Source: Carbonactinospora thermoautotrophica (GTDB lineage Bacteria > Actinomycetota > Actinomycetes > Streptomycetales > Carbonactinosporaceae). From it: a stretch of 64,000 nucleotides of DNA. Below the pieces are notes generated by a model, which saw only the letters and a program-made list of their open reading frames with translations, did not search any database and was not told where the DNA came from. Positions 57,263 to 64,000 of this stretch are shown piece after piece (the stretch's first letter is position 1; the number at the start of each line of letters is the position of its first letter). The translations under genes were made by a program, and so were the position numbers. The stretch covers positions 930,001 to 994,000 of the forward strand of contig NZ_JYIJ01000019.1 in NCBI RefSeq assembly GCF_001543895.1. The letters run 5' to 3'.

Positions 57263-58339
57263 TCAGCAGGGCAGCGCGGCCCGTACCTCCATGTGCCCGT
57301 TGGGGCGGATGTGGGCGGAGAACCGGCCGCCGGCCCGCTCGACGCGTCGGCGGGCGAGGCCGAGCGCGGCCATCGCCGGGCGGACGTCGCGCCGGCCGAC
57401 GTCCAGCAGCACCGAGACGGTGAGGCCGGCGTCGGAGCGCTGGAGCCGGACTCGCGCCGGCGGCCGGCCGATGTGCTCGACGGCACGCGCCAGTGTCTCC
57501 TGGACGACCTCGTACGCCACCTGGCCGACCGGCTCGGGCACGTCCCGCACGTCCGGGGCGGCCGTGTACCGGATCTCCATCCCGGCCCGCGCCACGCCGG
57601 CCACCAGCACTTCCACCCGGGAGTGCCAGCTCGGTCGGGCGTCGGCCCGGGCCTGCGGGGGAGCGGCGAGGGCGGCCAGCACGTTGCGCAGCTCGGTCAA
57701 CGTGCGCCGCTTGTCGGCGGCCCGGACGTACCAGGGCGCGTCCCGACCGGTGACGACCGTGGCCAGGGTCGTCTCCTCGACCGGGGTGCGGTGCGCGAAG
57801 ACCTCCTGGAGGTCGCGGATCAGGTACATCCGCTGCTCCCGGTACGCGCGGGACAGCGCGGCCGCGCGGACGGCGCCGGCCCAAGGCCAGCGCACCCGCC
57901 GGCGGCGCACGGTCAGGCCCAGGAAGCAGGCCCCGACCACGATCGCGGTGTCCAGCATGAGGATCCGCTGCGGATGCCCGAGGACGAGCAGCACGGGCAG
58001 GTACACCAGGGCCGCGCCGGTGGCGAGGTACCAGAGCCGCTCGGCCGCGTACTGGCCGAGGGTGTACGCGGCGAACGCCAGCGCGGGAACCACGATCTGC
58101 GATCTCGGGGTGGTCAGCGTGCTGAGCAGCCAGACCGCGCTCACCAGCGCGAAGACCAGGCCGGGGCGGCGCCGGCGCCACAGCAGCAGGCAGGCTCCGA
58201 CGTAGACGAACGCGAACTGGGGGAACGCGTGGAAGGGGATGTCCGGCTGTGCCGCGGCTATCCCGACGCCTCCGTTGAGGGACGCGGCCGCGATGAGCAG
58301 GTCCACGGCCCGCGGCCTGTCCTTGTCGTACTTGGCCAC
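57263..58339 (-). CDS. Degenerate NarL-type sensor kinase
   Basis: The 358-residue protein has four to five N-terminal helices (residues 10-150), a linker and a region matching HisKA_3 plus HATPase. The phospho-acceptor box reads IRDLQEVFAHR, with Gln where the family has His. The N-box reads YEVVQETLARAVEHIG, lacking the Asn, and no DxGxG box is visible (DVGRRD at that place). It therefore probably neither autophosphorylates nor binds ATP normally. No response regulator gene is adjacent. It may act as a scaffold or be decaying. Confidence 0.75.
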   Translation of the reverse strand: MAKYDKDRPRAVDLLIAAASLNGGVGIAAAQPDIPFHAFPQFAFVYVGACLLLWRRRRPGLVFALVSAVWLLSTLTTPRSQIVVPALAFAAYTLGQYAAERLWYLATGAALVYLPVLLVLGHPQRILMLDTAIVVGACFLGLTVRRRRVRWPWAGAVRAAALSRAYREQRMYLIRDLQEVFAHRTPVEETTLATVVTGRDAPWYVRAADKRRTLTELRNVLAALAAPPQARADARPSWHSRVEVLVAGVARAGMEIRYTAAPDVRDVPEPVGQVAYEVVQETLARAVEHIGRPPARVRLQRSDAGLTVSVLLDVGRRDVRPAMAALGLARRRVERAGGRFSAHIRPNGHMEVRAALPC

Positions 58340-58797
58340 CCAACGCTCCAGGTATGGTCGGCCACCGCTCCCCGGCGGGGAGTGTAGGTCGGCGTCGCGA
58401 TCACGAGAAGTATTCGATAGCTATCAAGTCAGGCAAACATCTATTAATTGGACACGGGTTCACCCAAGTAGGTGACATCTGGTCCGCGTGGGCCATGATC
58501 GGATCATGCGTGGGCCATCTCGCCATGATCCGGATCGCCTAGTCGTGCCTCGGCCGTCCCGTCGCGAGGCCCTCCGGGCGCCTTGGCGGTCTTGGCAGAT
58601 GTTGTCGGTCGGAAGGGGGAGAGAAGGCTGGCAAACCTTTACATACTCCCTTGATTTTGGGTGCATGCATGATCACTCTGTACAACAGTCCTGATTTGAT
58701 CGCACAGTACGTTGATCGCATTGATCTCGCCCCGTAGCGCGGGGCGGGCAGGGTTGAGGGGGCGAAGTTGAGTAAGGGCGCTTGGGGGGTATAGCGA
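58340..58797. other. Divergent intergenic region, AT-richer than surroundings
   Basis: No gene is supported in these 458 bp. The GC content is visibly lower than around it, and the palindrome at 58494-58508 is the main feature. Promoters of the degenerate kinase and of the acyl-CoA dehydrogenase-like gene are expected here. Confidence 0.45.
58494..58508. promoter_or_regulatory. Palindromic operator candidate
   Basis: CATGATC-G-GATCATG is a perfect 15-bp palindrome, with a related partial site CATGATC-CGGATC at 58524. It lies 290 bp upstream of the acyl-CoA dehydrogenase-like gene. A dimeric regulator is inferred; none is encoded nearby. Confidence 0.45.
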
Positions 58798-60051
58798 ATG
58801 GATTACTTCTGCGGACCAGATCACCTCGCCCTGCGTGAGGAGGTACGCGAGTTCGCCGAGCGTGAGGTGCGACCTCTGGTCCCCGTGATGGAGGCGCGCC
58901 AGACCGTGGAGCTCGAACTCTCCCGGAAGATCGCCCGGCAGGGGTGGATCGGTGCCACCATCCCGCGCCGCTACGGCGGCATGGGGCTCGGACACCTGGC
59001 CAAGACGATCATCATCGAGGAGCTGTCGCGGGTGAGCGGGGCCATGGGCGCGATGGTCCAGGCTTCACAGCTCGGGGTGGCGAAGGTCATCCACTACGGC
59101 ACCGAACGCCAGAAGCAGCAGTGGCTCCCGCTGTTCGCCTCGGGCGAGGTGATGCCGACCATCGCGGTGACCGAGCCCGAGTCCGGCGGGCACGTGCTCG
59201 CCATGCGTAGCACCGCGGTCCGGGACGGTGACTCGTACATACTCAATGGCCGCAAGTGGTTCGTGGGCAACTCCCACATCGGTGACGTGCACGGCGTGGT
59301 CGTGCGGACCGGCGAGGGCTCGCGGGGACTCACCGCGTTCCTCGTCGAGAGCGACCGACCAGGGTTCCGCCTCGGCTCGCGGGGCTCCCAGGCCGGCCTG
59401 TACGGTTTCAGCTACGGCGAGCTGATCTTCGAGGACTGCCGGGTGCCGATCGAGAACCGGATCGGCGAGGAGGGCCAGGGGCTCGACGTGGCGTACTCGT
59501 CGAGCACCCTCTACGGTCGCCCCAACCTGGCCGCGGTCGCGCTCGGCATCCACCAGGCGATCCTGGAGGACACCGTGCGCTTCTGCGAGGAGCGCGTGCT
59601 GTACGGCAAGCCGCTGCGCGACCTGCCGTCGGTGAACCTGAAGGTCGGTGAGATGAACTCGCGCCTGCTCACCGCCCGGATCACCCTGTACCACGCGTCG
59701 CACCTGCTCGACTCCGGCGCGGCCTGCGACGCCGAGCTGATGAACGCCAAGCTCGTGAACTGCGAGTACGCGCTCACCTCGGCGCGTGCCGCGCTGGAGA
59801 TCTTCGCCGCCCGCGGCTGTCAGAAGGAGTACAACATCGAGCGGTACCTGCGGGACGTGATCCACGCCTTCCCAGCCGCCGGTACCTCCGACGTCCAGCG
59901 CCTGCGGCTCGCCCAGGCCGCGTTCGGCCAGTACGCGGGCGAGTGGTCCGCCCGGCTGCGGGACCTGGTCCGGGCGGACGTGGATGCCTGGTGCTGTGAT
60001 CTGGGGGTCGTCGGCCCGCTGCCGGAACAGGTGTCAGAGAACTCGCGGTAG
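58798..60051 (+). CDS. Acyl-CoA dehydrogenase-like flavoprotein, atypical active site
   Basis: The 417-residue protein has the three ACAD domains: N-terminal helices (EEVREFAEREVRPLVPVMEA), the middle beta-domain with AVTEPESGGH and ILNGRKWFVGNS, and the C-terminal helical bundle. FAD-binding contacts appear intact. The catalytic Glu normally found in the YEGTS motif is missing: the segment reads HAFPAAGTSDVQRLRLAQAA. It is thus more like the ACAD-type enzymes of secondary metabolism than beta-oxidation enzymes; a Glu elsewhere is possible. ATG 58798 is followed convergently by the SpoIIE gene, overlapping by 18 bp. Confidence 0.8.
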   Translation: MDYFCGPDHLALREEVREFAEREVRPLVPVMEARQTVELELSRKIARQGWIGATIPRRYGGMGLGHLAKTIIIEELSRVSGAMGAMVQASQLGVAKVIHYGTERQKQQWLPLFASGEVMPTIAVTEPESGGHVLAMRSTAVRDGDSYILNGRKWFVGNSHIGDVHGVVVRTGEGSRGLTAFLVESDRPGFRLGSRGSQAGLYGFSYGELIFEDCRVPIENRIGEEGQGLDVAYSSSTLYGRPNLAAVALGIHQAILEDTVRFCEERVLYGKPLRDLPSVNLKVGEMNSRLLTARITLYHASHLLDSGAACDAELMNAKLVNCEYALTSARAALEIFAARGCQKEYNIERYLRDVIHAFPAAGTSDVQRLRLAQAAFGQYAGEWSARLRDLVRADVDAWCCDLGVVGPLPEQVSENSR

Positions 60052-62016
60052 CGGGAACTGACACCAGACTGATTTACCGGTCTCGGTCCGGCGCGCGCCC
60101 CATCGCTGGCTGAGCGCCTCGACCAGGCGCAGGCCCCGGCCTTTCTCCTCCAGCGGCTCCGCCGGGCGCAGGTGCGGGATCGTCGGGTTGGCGTCGCGGA
60201 CCTCGACGTACAACTGCCCGCACGCCTCGCGCAGGCGCAGCTCACCCGGGATGATGCCGTGTTGTAGAGCGTTCGAGACCAGTTCGCTCACCACCACGAC
60301 GACCTCCCGCGCCAGCGGCTCGGGGACCTGCCAGGTCCGCAGGCAGCTCTCCGCGAAGCGGCGCGCGTCCCGGACCGAGACCATCTCCGTCGAGAGGGGC
60401 AGGACCGCTTGCCGCTGCCGCCACGTGTCCGACACCCGGAACAACAGCAGGGCGATGTCGTCGGGCTGCTGGTTGGCCAGGGGCAGCTCCTTGAGGATGC
60501 GGTCGCAGGTCTGCTGCAGGTCGCCCCGGTGGTTGCCGAGGATCTTCATCAGGACCTCCACGCCGATGTCGATGTCCTGACCGCGCTCCTCGACCAAGCC
60601 GTCCGTGTACAAAGCGACGGTCGTGCCCGGCCGGAGTTCGACCCGGCCGGAGTGGAACGGGCCGGCCTTCACCCCGAGCGGCGCGCCGTGGGCCAGCTCC
60701 AGCCGGTGGACCGTGTGGTCGGGATTCACGAGCAGCGGCGGCAGGTGACCGGCGCTGGCGTAGCAGAGGACGCCGTCGGCCGGATCGTAGATCGCGTACA
60801 CGCAGGTCACGATCTGGTCGTCGGCGACCTCCTGCACGACGCCGTCCAGCAACTCCAGCACCTCGCTCGGCGGCAGGTCGAGCCGGGCGTACGCCCGGAC
60901 GGCGCTGCGGAGCTGGCCCATGACGGCTGCCGCGTGCACGCCCTGGCCCATGACGTCGCCGATCACCAGCGCGGTGCGGTCCGCGCCGAGAGGGACCACG
61001 TCGAGCCAGTCGCCGCTGACCGCCGCGTCCGGCGAGCCGGGCAGGTAGCGCCCCGCGATCTCCAGGGAGTCCGGCTGGTAGAGCCGGCCGGGCAGCAGGC
61101 TCTGCTGGAGGGTGAGCGCGGTCTCCCGCAGCTCCTCGCGGGCGCGCGTCTGCTCGGTCACGTCGACGCCGACGATCAGGACCCCGTCGACGTCACCGGA
61201 AGCCGCCCGGAGCGGGCTGAACACGAACGTGAAGCAGCCCTGCACGGTGCCGTCCGGCCCCTTCCAGAGCACCGTCTTCTCCGGGATCCGCACCGGCTCT
61301 CCCGACCGGTACGCCTGGTCCACGCAGCCGCGGAACTCCTCGTCGGACAGCGCCGGCCAGGCCTGGCGGGCGGGCGTGCCCTGCTGGAACGGCCCGAACA
61401 CCCGGACGAAGGCGGCGTTCGCCATAGTGATCACGCGTTCCCGGCCCCGCAGGATGGCCACCAGGGACGGCGCGTGCTCGAACGCCTCGAGGAGTCGTGC
61501 CTGCTCCTCGGCGTACTCGCGCAGCGTGATCTCGGAGAAGATCGTGGTGGCCAGGTCGTGCAGCGTCTGCAGGTCCGCCTCCGTCCAATACCGGGGACGG
61601 GAGTCGATGACGCACAGGGTGCCCAGCGCCCGGCCGTCCTGGTCGATCAGTGGTATGCCGGCGTACGCGACGATGCCGAGATTGTCGATGGCCGGATCGT
61701 CCCGGAATTGCGGCAGCACCCTGACGTCATTGAACAGGACCGGCTTTCCCGAGGACAGGGTTATCGGGCAGAAACCCCAGTCGGCCGGCATCCGCCGGGT
61801 GGAGGCCCACGGTTCTTCCAGCCCGAAGCAGCCCTGGAAGCACTGGTGTTCCTCGTCGATGAAATTCACCAGGGCGATCGGGGCGTGGAGCAGCTTGGCG
61901 GCGAGCCGCGCCAGCCGGTCGAACGCCTCGTTCGGGCGAGTCCCCGGGGCGTTGACGCGACGCAACGCGGCGAGCCGCGCCGGATCCCGCAGAACTGCCT
62001 CATCGGGATGCGCCAT
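60034..62016 (-). CDS. GAF/PAS/SpoIIE phosphatase/HATPase regulator
   Basis: The 660-residue protein has a GAF domain (about residues 20-165), a PAS domain (about 175-295), a PP2C-type SpoIIE phosphatase (about 320-515: SGDWLDVVPLGADRTALVIG, DVMGQGVHAA, GHLPPLLV, YTDGLVEERG) and a C-terminal HATPase (about 540-655: VVVSELVSNALQHG, KGRGLRLVEALSQRWG). This switch-protein architecture controls sigma-B-like partner switching in streptomycetes: the phosphatase reactivates an anti-anti-sigma factor and the ATPase part acts as its kinase. The partners are not adjacent. Acidic metal ligands are present. Confidence 0.88.
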   Translation of the reverse strand: MAHPDEAVLRDPARLAALRRVNAPGTRPNEAFDRLARLAAKLLHAPIALVNFIDEEHQCFQGCFGLEEPWASTRRMPADWGFCPITLSSGKPVLFNDVRVLPQFRDDPAIDNLGIVAYAGIPLIDQDGRALGTLCVIDSRPRYWTEADLQTLHDLATTIFSEITLREYAEEQARLLEAFEHAPSLVAILRGRERVITMANAAFVRVFGPFQQGTPARQAWPALSDEEFRGCVDQAYRSGEPVRIPEKTVLWKGPDGTVQGCFTFVFSPLRAASGDVDGVLIVGVDVTEQTRAREELRETALTLQQSLLPGRLYQPDSLEIAGRYLPGSPDAAVSGDWLDVVPLGADRTALVIGDVMGQGVHAAAVMGQLRSAVRAYARLDLPPSEVLELLDGVVQEVADDQIVTCVYAIYDPADGVLCYASAGHLPPLLVNPDHTVHRLELAHGAPLGVKAGPFHSGRVELRPGTTVALYTDGLVEERGQDIDIGVEVLMKILGNHRGDLQQTCDRILKELPLANQQPDDIALLLFRVSDTWRQRQAVLPLSTEMVSVRDARRFAESCLRTWQVPEPLAREVVVVVSELVSNALQHGIIPGELRLREACGQLYVEVRDANPTIPHLRPAEPLEEKGRGLRLVEALSQRWGARRTETGKSVWCQFPLPRVL

Positions 62017-62285
62017 GCGCCTCTTATACCGGAGCCGAACCGGGGAGTCACGTGATCCACCCGGCGTTCCTCCGGATCCGCGAGCCCGCCGCGTGGCGCA
62101 TTCGGCGGACCAGGGAGGAATCCGATACGCCCTGATAACCGCGAATTGCTAATACGTCACGCATGCCGTCAGGAAACGCTTGAATCGTTCTCCCCGCCGC
62201 GCTTTGGCCTGATTACGACACCCGGGTGAGGAAGCGCCGCGCACCGGCACGCACTTTTGGCCGTTTTCCGGGTACCGGACATGGT

Positions 62286-62552
62286 GTGACAGAACCGTTG
62301 GACCCGGGTTACCCGGTACCGGACGGCTGGACCGCCCACGGAGTGGTGGAGTTGACCGGCGGGTGCGTCGTGCTGGTCACCGAGGCCGAGCGGATCGCGC
62401 TGGTCGGGCCACGTGTCCGTGAGCTGCGGCACGGCCAGCCGGTCACCGTCCGCGGCCGGGTCGCGCCGCTCCCCCCTGACTGCCCCGCGGACCGGGCACT
62501 GCTGGTGACCGACCTCGAGGACGATCTCCCGTTCGGCCGGTTTCAGTGGTGA
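62286..62552 (+). CDS. Small hypothetical protein, possible OB-like fold
   Basis: About 88 residues from GTG 62286 (an earlier in-frame GTG is at 62226). The alternating pattern WTAHGVVELTGGCVVLVTEA and REVRVRG-like strands (RHGQPVTVRGRVAPLPPDCP) suggests a five-strand OB-like barrel, but I recognise no family. No clear ribosome-binding site is visible, so it may be leaderless. Confidence that it is a real gene rests on codon bias and plausible composition. Confidence 0.45.
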   Translation: MTEPLDPGYPVPDGWTAHGVVELTGGCVVLVTEAERIALVGPRVRELRHGQPVTVRGRVAPLPPDCPADRALLVTDLEDDLPFGRFQW

Positions 62553-62609
62553 TCGCTCCCAGGAGCCGGCACGCTCGGCCATCGGCTGATCACCGGCGCT
62601 CCGGGCGCC

Positions 62610-62828
62610 TCAGGTGAGCAGGTCGTCGAAGTCGCCGGTCTTCACGCCGCTGGTGAAGGCGGTCCATTCGGCGGAGGTGAAGACGAGCTTGGGGCCGTGG
62701 GGGTTCTTGGAGTCGCGGACCGCGACGTAGCCCTGGACACGGGCGACCTCGACGCAGTTGGCCCCGGACTCGCTGCGACGGCTCTTGCGCCACCGCGCGT
62801 TGGTGAAGTCCAGACCATTGCCGCTCAT
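62610..62828 (-). CDS. DUF397 protein
   Basis: The 72-residue protein has the DUF397 pattern (ARWRKSRRSESGANCVEVAR, then VAVRDSKNPHGPKLVFTSAE), a small actinomycete domain nearly always encoded beside an XRE/DUF5753 regulator. Its start overlaps the regulator's stop as ATGA. Such pairs are thought to act like regulator/effector or toxin-antitoxin pairs, but most are uncharacterised. Confidence 0.92.
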   Translation of the reverse strand: MSGNGLDFTNARWRKSRRSESGANCVEVARVQGYVAVRDSKNPHGPKLVFTSAEWTAFTSGVKTGDFDDLLT

Positions 62829-63688
62829 GCCAAGTCCTTCGCCGTCTCAGTGATCATCTCGCGCGACTCCTTGGGCGGGAGCGCCGTCGCGCGCAGCAGG
62901 TTGAACGCCTTCTCGTACAGCTCGATCTCGTCCGGCTCCTCCAGGTAGAGCCCACCGGCCGCGTTCTCCAGGAACAACACGTCGAGATCTGCCGGTTCGG
63001 GAAGCTCCAGCAGGATGAACGGCCCCCCGTTCCACGCCGGAGCACCTGCCGAAAAGGGTAATACCTGGATCTCGATGTTGGTCTGATGCGAGCACTCGAG
63101 CAGGTAGTCGAGCTGGTCGCGCAGCACCGCCCGCCCACCGATCTCACGGCGGAGCACCGCCTCGTCGATGACGGCCCACAGCCGCAACGGCTCCGGCCTG
63201 TCCAGCGCTTTCCGGCGCTGCTGGCGCACCGCGAGCAGCGCCTGGGCTTCCTCCTCGCCGTAGTCGTACAGGCCGAACCCCTCGATCAGGGCGCGGGTGT
63301 AGTCCTCGGTCTGCAGGAGCCCGGGGACGACCTGCGGCTGATACGTCCGGCACGCCACCGCGCCGGCTTCCAGGCTCAGGTAGTCCCGGTACGGCTTCTC
63401 CAGCTGGTTGCCGTACCTGACCCACCACCCGCGTTTGCGCGCCTGCTCGGCGAGGAGGATCAGCCCCTGCCGGGTCGCCTCGTCGGTGACCTGGTACAGG
63501 TCGAGCAGTAACCGTACGTCTCGGGTCCGGATACCGGACCGGCCGTTCTCCATCCGGCTCACCGTGGACGGCGCGACGTCCATCGCCGCCGCCACCTGAT
63601 CGAGGGTCATGCCGGCTTGTTCGCGAAGGCGACGCAGTTCCGCACCGAGTCGGCGATTGCGCAGGGTAGGGCTCTTTCGCGTGGGCAT
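62825..63688 (-). CDS. XRE regulator with DUF5753 domain (Scr1-like)
   Basis: The 287-residue protein has an XRE HTH (about residues 12-68: ELRRLREQAGMTLDQVAAAM, then APSTVSRMENGRSG) and a DUF5753 domain (about 90-275: YQPQVVPGLLQTEDYTRALI). It is the regulatory half of the pair with DUF397. ATG 63688 is chosen over far-upstream in-frame ATG codons because the conserved domain begins there. Pairs of this type occur dozens of times per streptomycete genome. Confidence 0.9.
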   Translation of the reverse strand: MPTRKSPTLRNRRLGAELRRLREQAGMTLDQVAAAMDVAPSTVSRMENGRSGIRTRDVRLLLDLYQVTDEATRQGLILLAEQARKRGWWVRYGNQLEKPYRDYLSLEAGAVACRTYQPQVVPGLLQTEDYTRALIEGFGLYDYGEEEAQALLAVRQQRRKALDRPEPLRLWAVIDEAVLRREIGGRAVLRDQLDYLLECSHQTNIEIQVLPFSAGAPAWNGGPFILLELPEPADLDVLFLENAAGGLYLEEPDEIELYEKAFNLLRATALPPKESREMITETAKDLA

Positions 63689-63806
63689 GCGCCAAGTGTG
63701 CCGAGATCGCGGCATCTCGCCAAAGCAAGAGCAAGGGTAAACGTCCGCTGAACCAGCGGTCGCAACTGACACTGGCCTTCCGTCACCGGGAGGCCGGTGC
63801 GACGGC

Positions 63807-64000
63807 TCATGGGCGCGCCGTGCCCGCGGCCGGGGTGTCACTCCCGGTCGAAGGCGCTTCGTCGCCCAAGACGACCTGGTAGCAGTCCACCGGGCGGTGG
63901 GGGACCGTGGTGGGGAACTCCAGGTGGATGGCCTTGCTGGGGAGGATGCCGGCGCCGCCGTGGCGCTCCATGACGCGGAGCTGGGCCACCACGTCCTCGC
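63807..64000 (-). CDS. Hypothetical protein, C-terminal part, cut by window edge
   Basis: The open frame runs in from the right edge and ends at 63807. The visible 64 residues include EDVVAQLRVMERHGGAGILP, then SKAIHLEFPTTVPHRPVDCY and a Thr/Ala-rich tail. It is acidic-basic mixed with no recognised motif. It reads towards the XRE gene on the same strand, 118 bp away. Confidence 0.5.
   Translation of the reverse strand, partial: EDVVAQLRVMERHGGAGILPSKAIHLEFPTTVPHRPVDCYQVVLGDEAPSTGSDTPAAGTARP

Noticed and set aside
56610-58343. 577-codon minus-strand ORF overlapping the PrsW and kinase genes in another frame
   Set aside because: It crosses two genes with recognised domains and has typical out-of-frame composition.

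Overview
The window is GC-rich actinobacterial chromosome, probably from a filamentous actinomycete (Streptosporangiales or Streptomycetales relatives). The markers are a pSAM2-type integrative element, an XRE/DUF5753-DUF397 pair, mycothiol- and F420-type enzymes, a LAXTG (class E sortase) substrate, a stand-alone aa3 oxidase subunit I, a YkvA protein and many GTG starts. The species cannot be named from sequence alone.

Region 1 (1-8892) is one end of an actinomycete integrative and conjugative element (AICE). It holds a Pra-like replication activator cut by the window edge, a KorSA-like GntR repressor with two palindromic operators, a Zn-finger/ATPase/resolvase-like mini-operon, an XRE regulator next to a Pif-like Nudix hydrolase, a second XRE regulator, a three-gene overlapping mini-operon, and an IS605-type TnpB element with a divergent HTH gene. 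It ends in a 42-bp copy of the 3' part of tRNA-Arg(ACG), read as the distal attachment site. Region 2 (8893-11400) is a scar zone with remnants of an integrase, an AHSA1-type protein and a VOC protein among short intact genes (Mop/TOBE, maleylpyruvate-isomerase family).

Region 3 (11405-33800) is mostly core-like: VOC, DUF309, truncated haemoglobin, F420 and DinB-type enzymes, a MEDS/ATPase regulator, an S4 paralogue behind a near-palindrome, ctaD, a CHRD protein, PucR regulator and alanine dehydrogenase, a LAXTG surface protein with a CRP-type box, lutABC, a membrane PH protein, the three-gene NAD(P) transhydrogenase operon, upp, and tadA with its partner before tRNA-Ser(CGA). Ald, lut, pnt and ctaD suggest flexible amino-acid/lactate oxidation coupled to NAD(P)H balancing and respiration; this link is inferred.

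Region 4 (33950-49700) has DUF5701, a LytR_C protein, a VapB-annotated family member, DUF72, a secreted M28 peptidase, a sulfur-stress locus (ArsR-rhodanese regulator divergent from a frameshifted MBL-rhodanese enzyme and an MFS carrier), and a metal-export locus (two CDF transporters and a CmtR-like ArsR repressor on a classic operator).

Region 5 (49800-64000) contains the most unusual gene: a 656-residue secreted protein at 50231 built from three Gly-Asp-Ser/Thr modules, His/Lys/Gly/Asp linkers and an HYGK-repeat tail. After it come cobalamin-riboswitch-controlled cbtBA, a rhomboid protease, a tandem pair of PrsW-like proteases sharing about 366 bp of apparently identical DNA, a degenerate sensor kinase, an acyl-CoA dehydrogenase lacking the usual catalytic Glu, a GAF/PAS/SpoIIE/HATPase regulator and a DUF397/XRE pair.
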